This document shows positions 62,833-64,000 of a stretch of 64,000 bases of DNA, piece after piece (within the stretch, counting starts at the first letter, position 1; each line of letters begins with the position of its first letter). The notes beneath the pieces were generated by a model. That model had not been told where the DNA came from and ran no database searches. It was given only the letters and a program-made list of their open reading frames with translations. The position numbers and the translations under genes are program-made. The stretch spans positions 62,001 through 126,000 of the forward strand of contig CANFRC010000008.1 in assembly GCA_947449315.1 (NCBI GenBank), written 5' to 3'. Source of the stretch: Bacteroidota bacterium (GTDB lineage: Bacteria; Bacteroidota; Bacteroidia; 2-12-FULL-35-15).

Positions 62833-64000
62833 CTATTGTATGATTAATTTTTGAACTTTCATATCTGTTCCTGTATTGAGTCGTATATAATAAATCCCTT
62901 TGGATATGCCTTCCAAATTAATTTGTTTATTATAACCTGATGTAATGTTTTTATCCATTGTGCTGAAAACTTCTTTCCCTTGAAGATCAATTACACTGAT
63001 CGTCAATTGGCTAAAAACAGCATTGTTGACTGTTACATGAAACAGTCCACTTGTTGGGTTCGGATAAACAGATACACTTCCAGCTGTTAATTCATCTATT
63101 CCTACTCCTGATATTACAACTGTGTTGGAAACGGTATCAAAACTACATCCATTTGTTACTAACAACTGAACAGTGTATGCGCCATTCGCAGTATATGTAT
63201 GGACTGGATTTGTAACAGCACTGGGTGCACTTCCATCTCCAAAATTCCAATAATTTGTGTTACTGCCTAAAGACATATTTGTGAATGCAACAACGTTAAC
63301 TACGTTTGAATACGTATAAGCAGCAACTGGTACATTTTCCACAGCTACTGTTTGTACTGTTGAATCACACGAACTCAAATGATAAACGATTGTGTGTGTT
63401 CCCACACCTGCAGTTACAGGATCAAATGTAAATCCTGCAACTCCATCACCACTGAAAAAGCCTCCTGCTTCAACAGGCGCTAATGTTAGTGCCGTATCAA
63501 AAATACAGTATGTCGGATTCAATGTTGCGAAAGAGGCATCTGCAACACCTATATCAGTGAGCACAATCCTAGTTGAACCTCCAGGAGAAGAGAATGGATC
63601 TAATTGAACATAATATGTTTTACCAGGTGTAAGACAACTTACAGGACTTAAAAAAGATGAAAACATAACACCTCCATGAGCATCAAAATTTGGGTCATCG
63701 TCATTTGCAGCAATGAGTGTTGCTCCGCCTTGTAAAATAGTATCGCATGAAACTGCATCCCATATTGCTAACTGCGTATCAAAATCAGGTGATTGAACAG
63801 ATACGCGACCTGAAGCTGGAGCAACAAATGTAAACCATAGTGTATTGGTTATAGTGTTGCTAAAATTACACCAACCTGTTTGTGCTGCACAATCAGCTGC
63901 TGGCGGAACAGGCTCTCCAACCTGAATTGAAGCTACTGATGTCTCAAAAGGTCCATTCACTCCAAAAGATAATGGTAGAGCTCCACAAATACTATCATAA
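62833..64000 (-). CDS. T9SS-exported PKD-domain protein, copy B (5' end cut by window)
   Basis: The frame runs open to the right window edge (reading GVNGPFETS back through LPLSFG, SICGA and DSICG), so the GTG at 63960 is not the start and the signal peptide lies outside. About 389 residues are seen. Layout equals copy A: beta-sandwich, linker repeat (GGFFSGDGVAGFTF, five residues shorter than in A), PKD domain and type A sorting domain. The sorting domain is almost identical to that of A, while the middle differs more. It is a tandem duplicate in the same orientation. Confidence 0.9.
   Translation of the reverse strand, partial: YDSICGALPLSFGVNGPFETSVASIQVGEPVPPAADCAAQTGWCNFSNTITNTLWFTFVAPASGRVSVQSPDFDTQLAIWDAVSCDTILQGGATLIAANDDDPNFDAHGGVMFSSFLSPVSCLTPGKTYYVQLDPFSSPGGSTRIVLTDIGVADASFATLNPTYCIFDTALTLAPVEAGGFFSGDGVAGFTFDPVTAGVGTHTIVYHLSSCDSTVQTVAVENVPVAAYTYSNVVNVVAFTNMSLGSNTNYWNFGDGSAPSAVTNPVHTYTANGAYTVQLLVTNGCSFDTVSNTVVISGVGIDELTAGSVSVYPNPTSGLFHVTVNNAVFSQLTISVIDLQGKEVFSTMDKNITSGYNKQINLEGISKGIYYIRLNTGTDMKVQKLIIQ

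Noticed and set aside
60976-64000. CRISPR or insertion-sequence explanation for the repeated DNA
   Set aside because: The repeat is two full protein genes in direct order with PKD and sorting domains. There are no short spaced repeats, transposase or terminal inverted repeats.

Overview
The window is one contiguous, AT-rich, gene-dense chromosomal stretch from a member of the Bacteroidota. The signs are type IX secretion (T9SS) C-terminal sorting domains on several secreted proteins, tandem OmpH/Skp-like chaperones behind BamA, a CarboxypepD_reg-type TonB-dependent receptor, DUF2480 beside SUF genes, and promoters of the Bacteroidota type (TTTG-N19-TAnnTTTG). I see no phage, insertion sequence, CRISPR array, rRNA operon or plasmid module. 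A family- or genus-level call is not possible from the sequence alone. Both window edges cut genes: bamA on the left and a T9SS-exported adhesin-like protein on the right.

Layout. 1-5.2 kb: outer-membrane biogenesis (bamA, two ompH-like chaperones) and murI, then a gamma-carbonic-anhydrase-like protein. 5.2-8.5 kb: minus-strand three-gene metal cassette (Cys-rich exported protein, TonB receptor, secreted HMA-domain protein). 8.5-13 kb: trans-sulfuration enzyme, SDR oxidoreductase, secreted M43 metalloprotease. 13-15.5 kb: dxs and a 61-aa membrane protein. 15.5-22.2 kb: an RND efflux operon led by its own TetR regulator, with two matching inverted repeats upstream, one inside the promoter. 22.3-26.3 kb: a possible small RNA, asnS, rpoN and a PAP2-like membrane protein. 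26.3-36.2 kb: housekeeping and metabolic genes (DsbA/FrnE-like, tRNA-CAT, HAD phosphatase, methylmalonyl-CoA epimerase, membrane J-protein, thioesterase, typA, MFS exporter, lipoprotein, dipeptide epimerase). 36.2-39.6 kb: a 44-aa Lys/Ala histone-H1-like protein not found by standard ORF length cut-offs, an RNA cytosine methyltransferase, a His-containing polytopic membrane protein and a truncated ABM-family gene. 39.6-45.9 kb: a 2100-aa alpha-2-macroglobulin with a thioester motif. 46-49.5 kb: a FAD oxidoreductase, then a RimB-like retropepsin, RimK ATP-grasp ligase and AstE/aspartoacylase cassette. 49.5-57.1 kb: kbl, purT, then a peptide transporter-selU-selD-membrane protein operon. 57.1-60.9 kb: two cysteine desulfurases head to head, with sufE, a SufT/DUF59 protein and DUF2480. 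60.9-64 kb: two tandem paralogous T9SS cargo proteins.

How the parts connect. Sulfur and selenium handling cluster at 53-61 kb: cysteine desulfurases supply persulfide sulfur for Fe-S assembly, and one of them could supply selenium to SelD, whose selenophosphate SelU uses for tRNA 2-selenouridine. No selenocysteine machinery is visible, and SelD itself uses Cys. The best candidates for under-described biology are the RimB-RimK-AstE cassette, the duplicated GGAAAC-N16-GTTTCC operators of the efflux operon, the small-RNA-like unit between tetR and asnS, the H1-like mini-protein, DUF2480 with three cysteines in the SUF operon, and the His-containing membrane protein at 38.3-39.3 kb.
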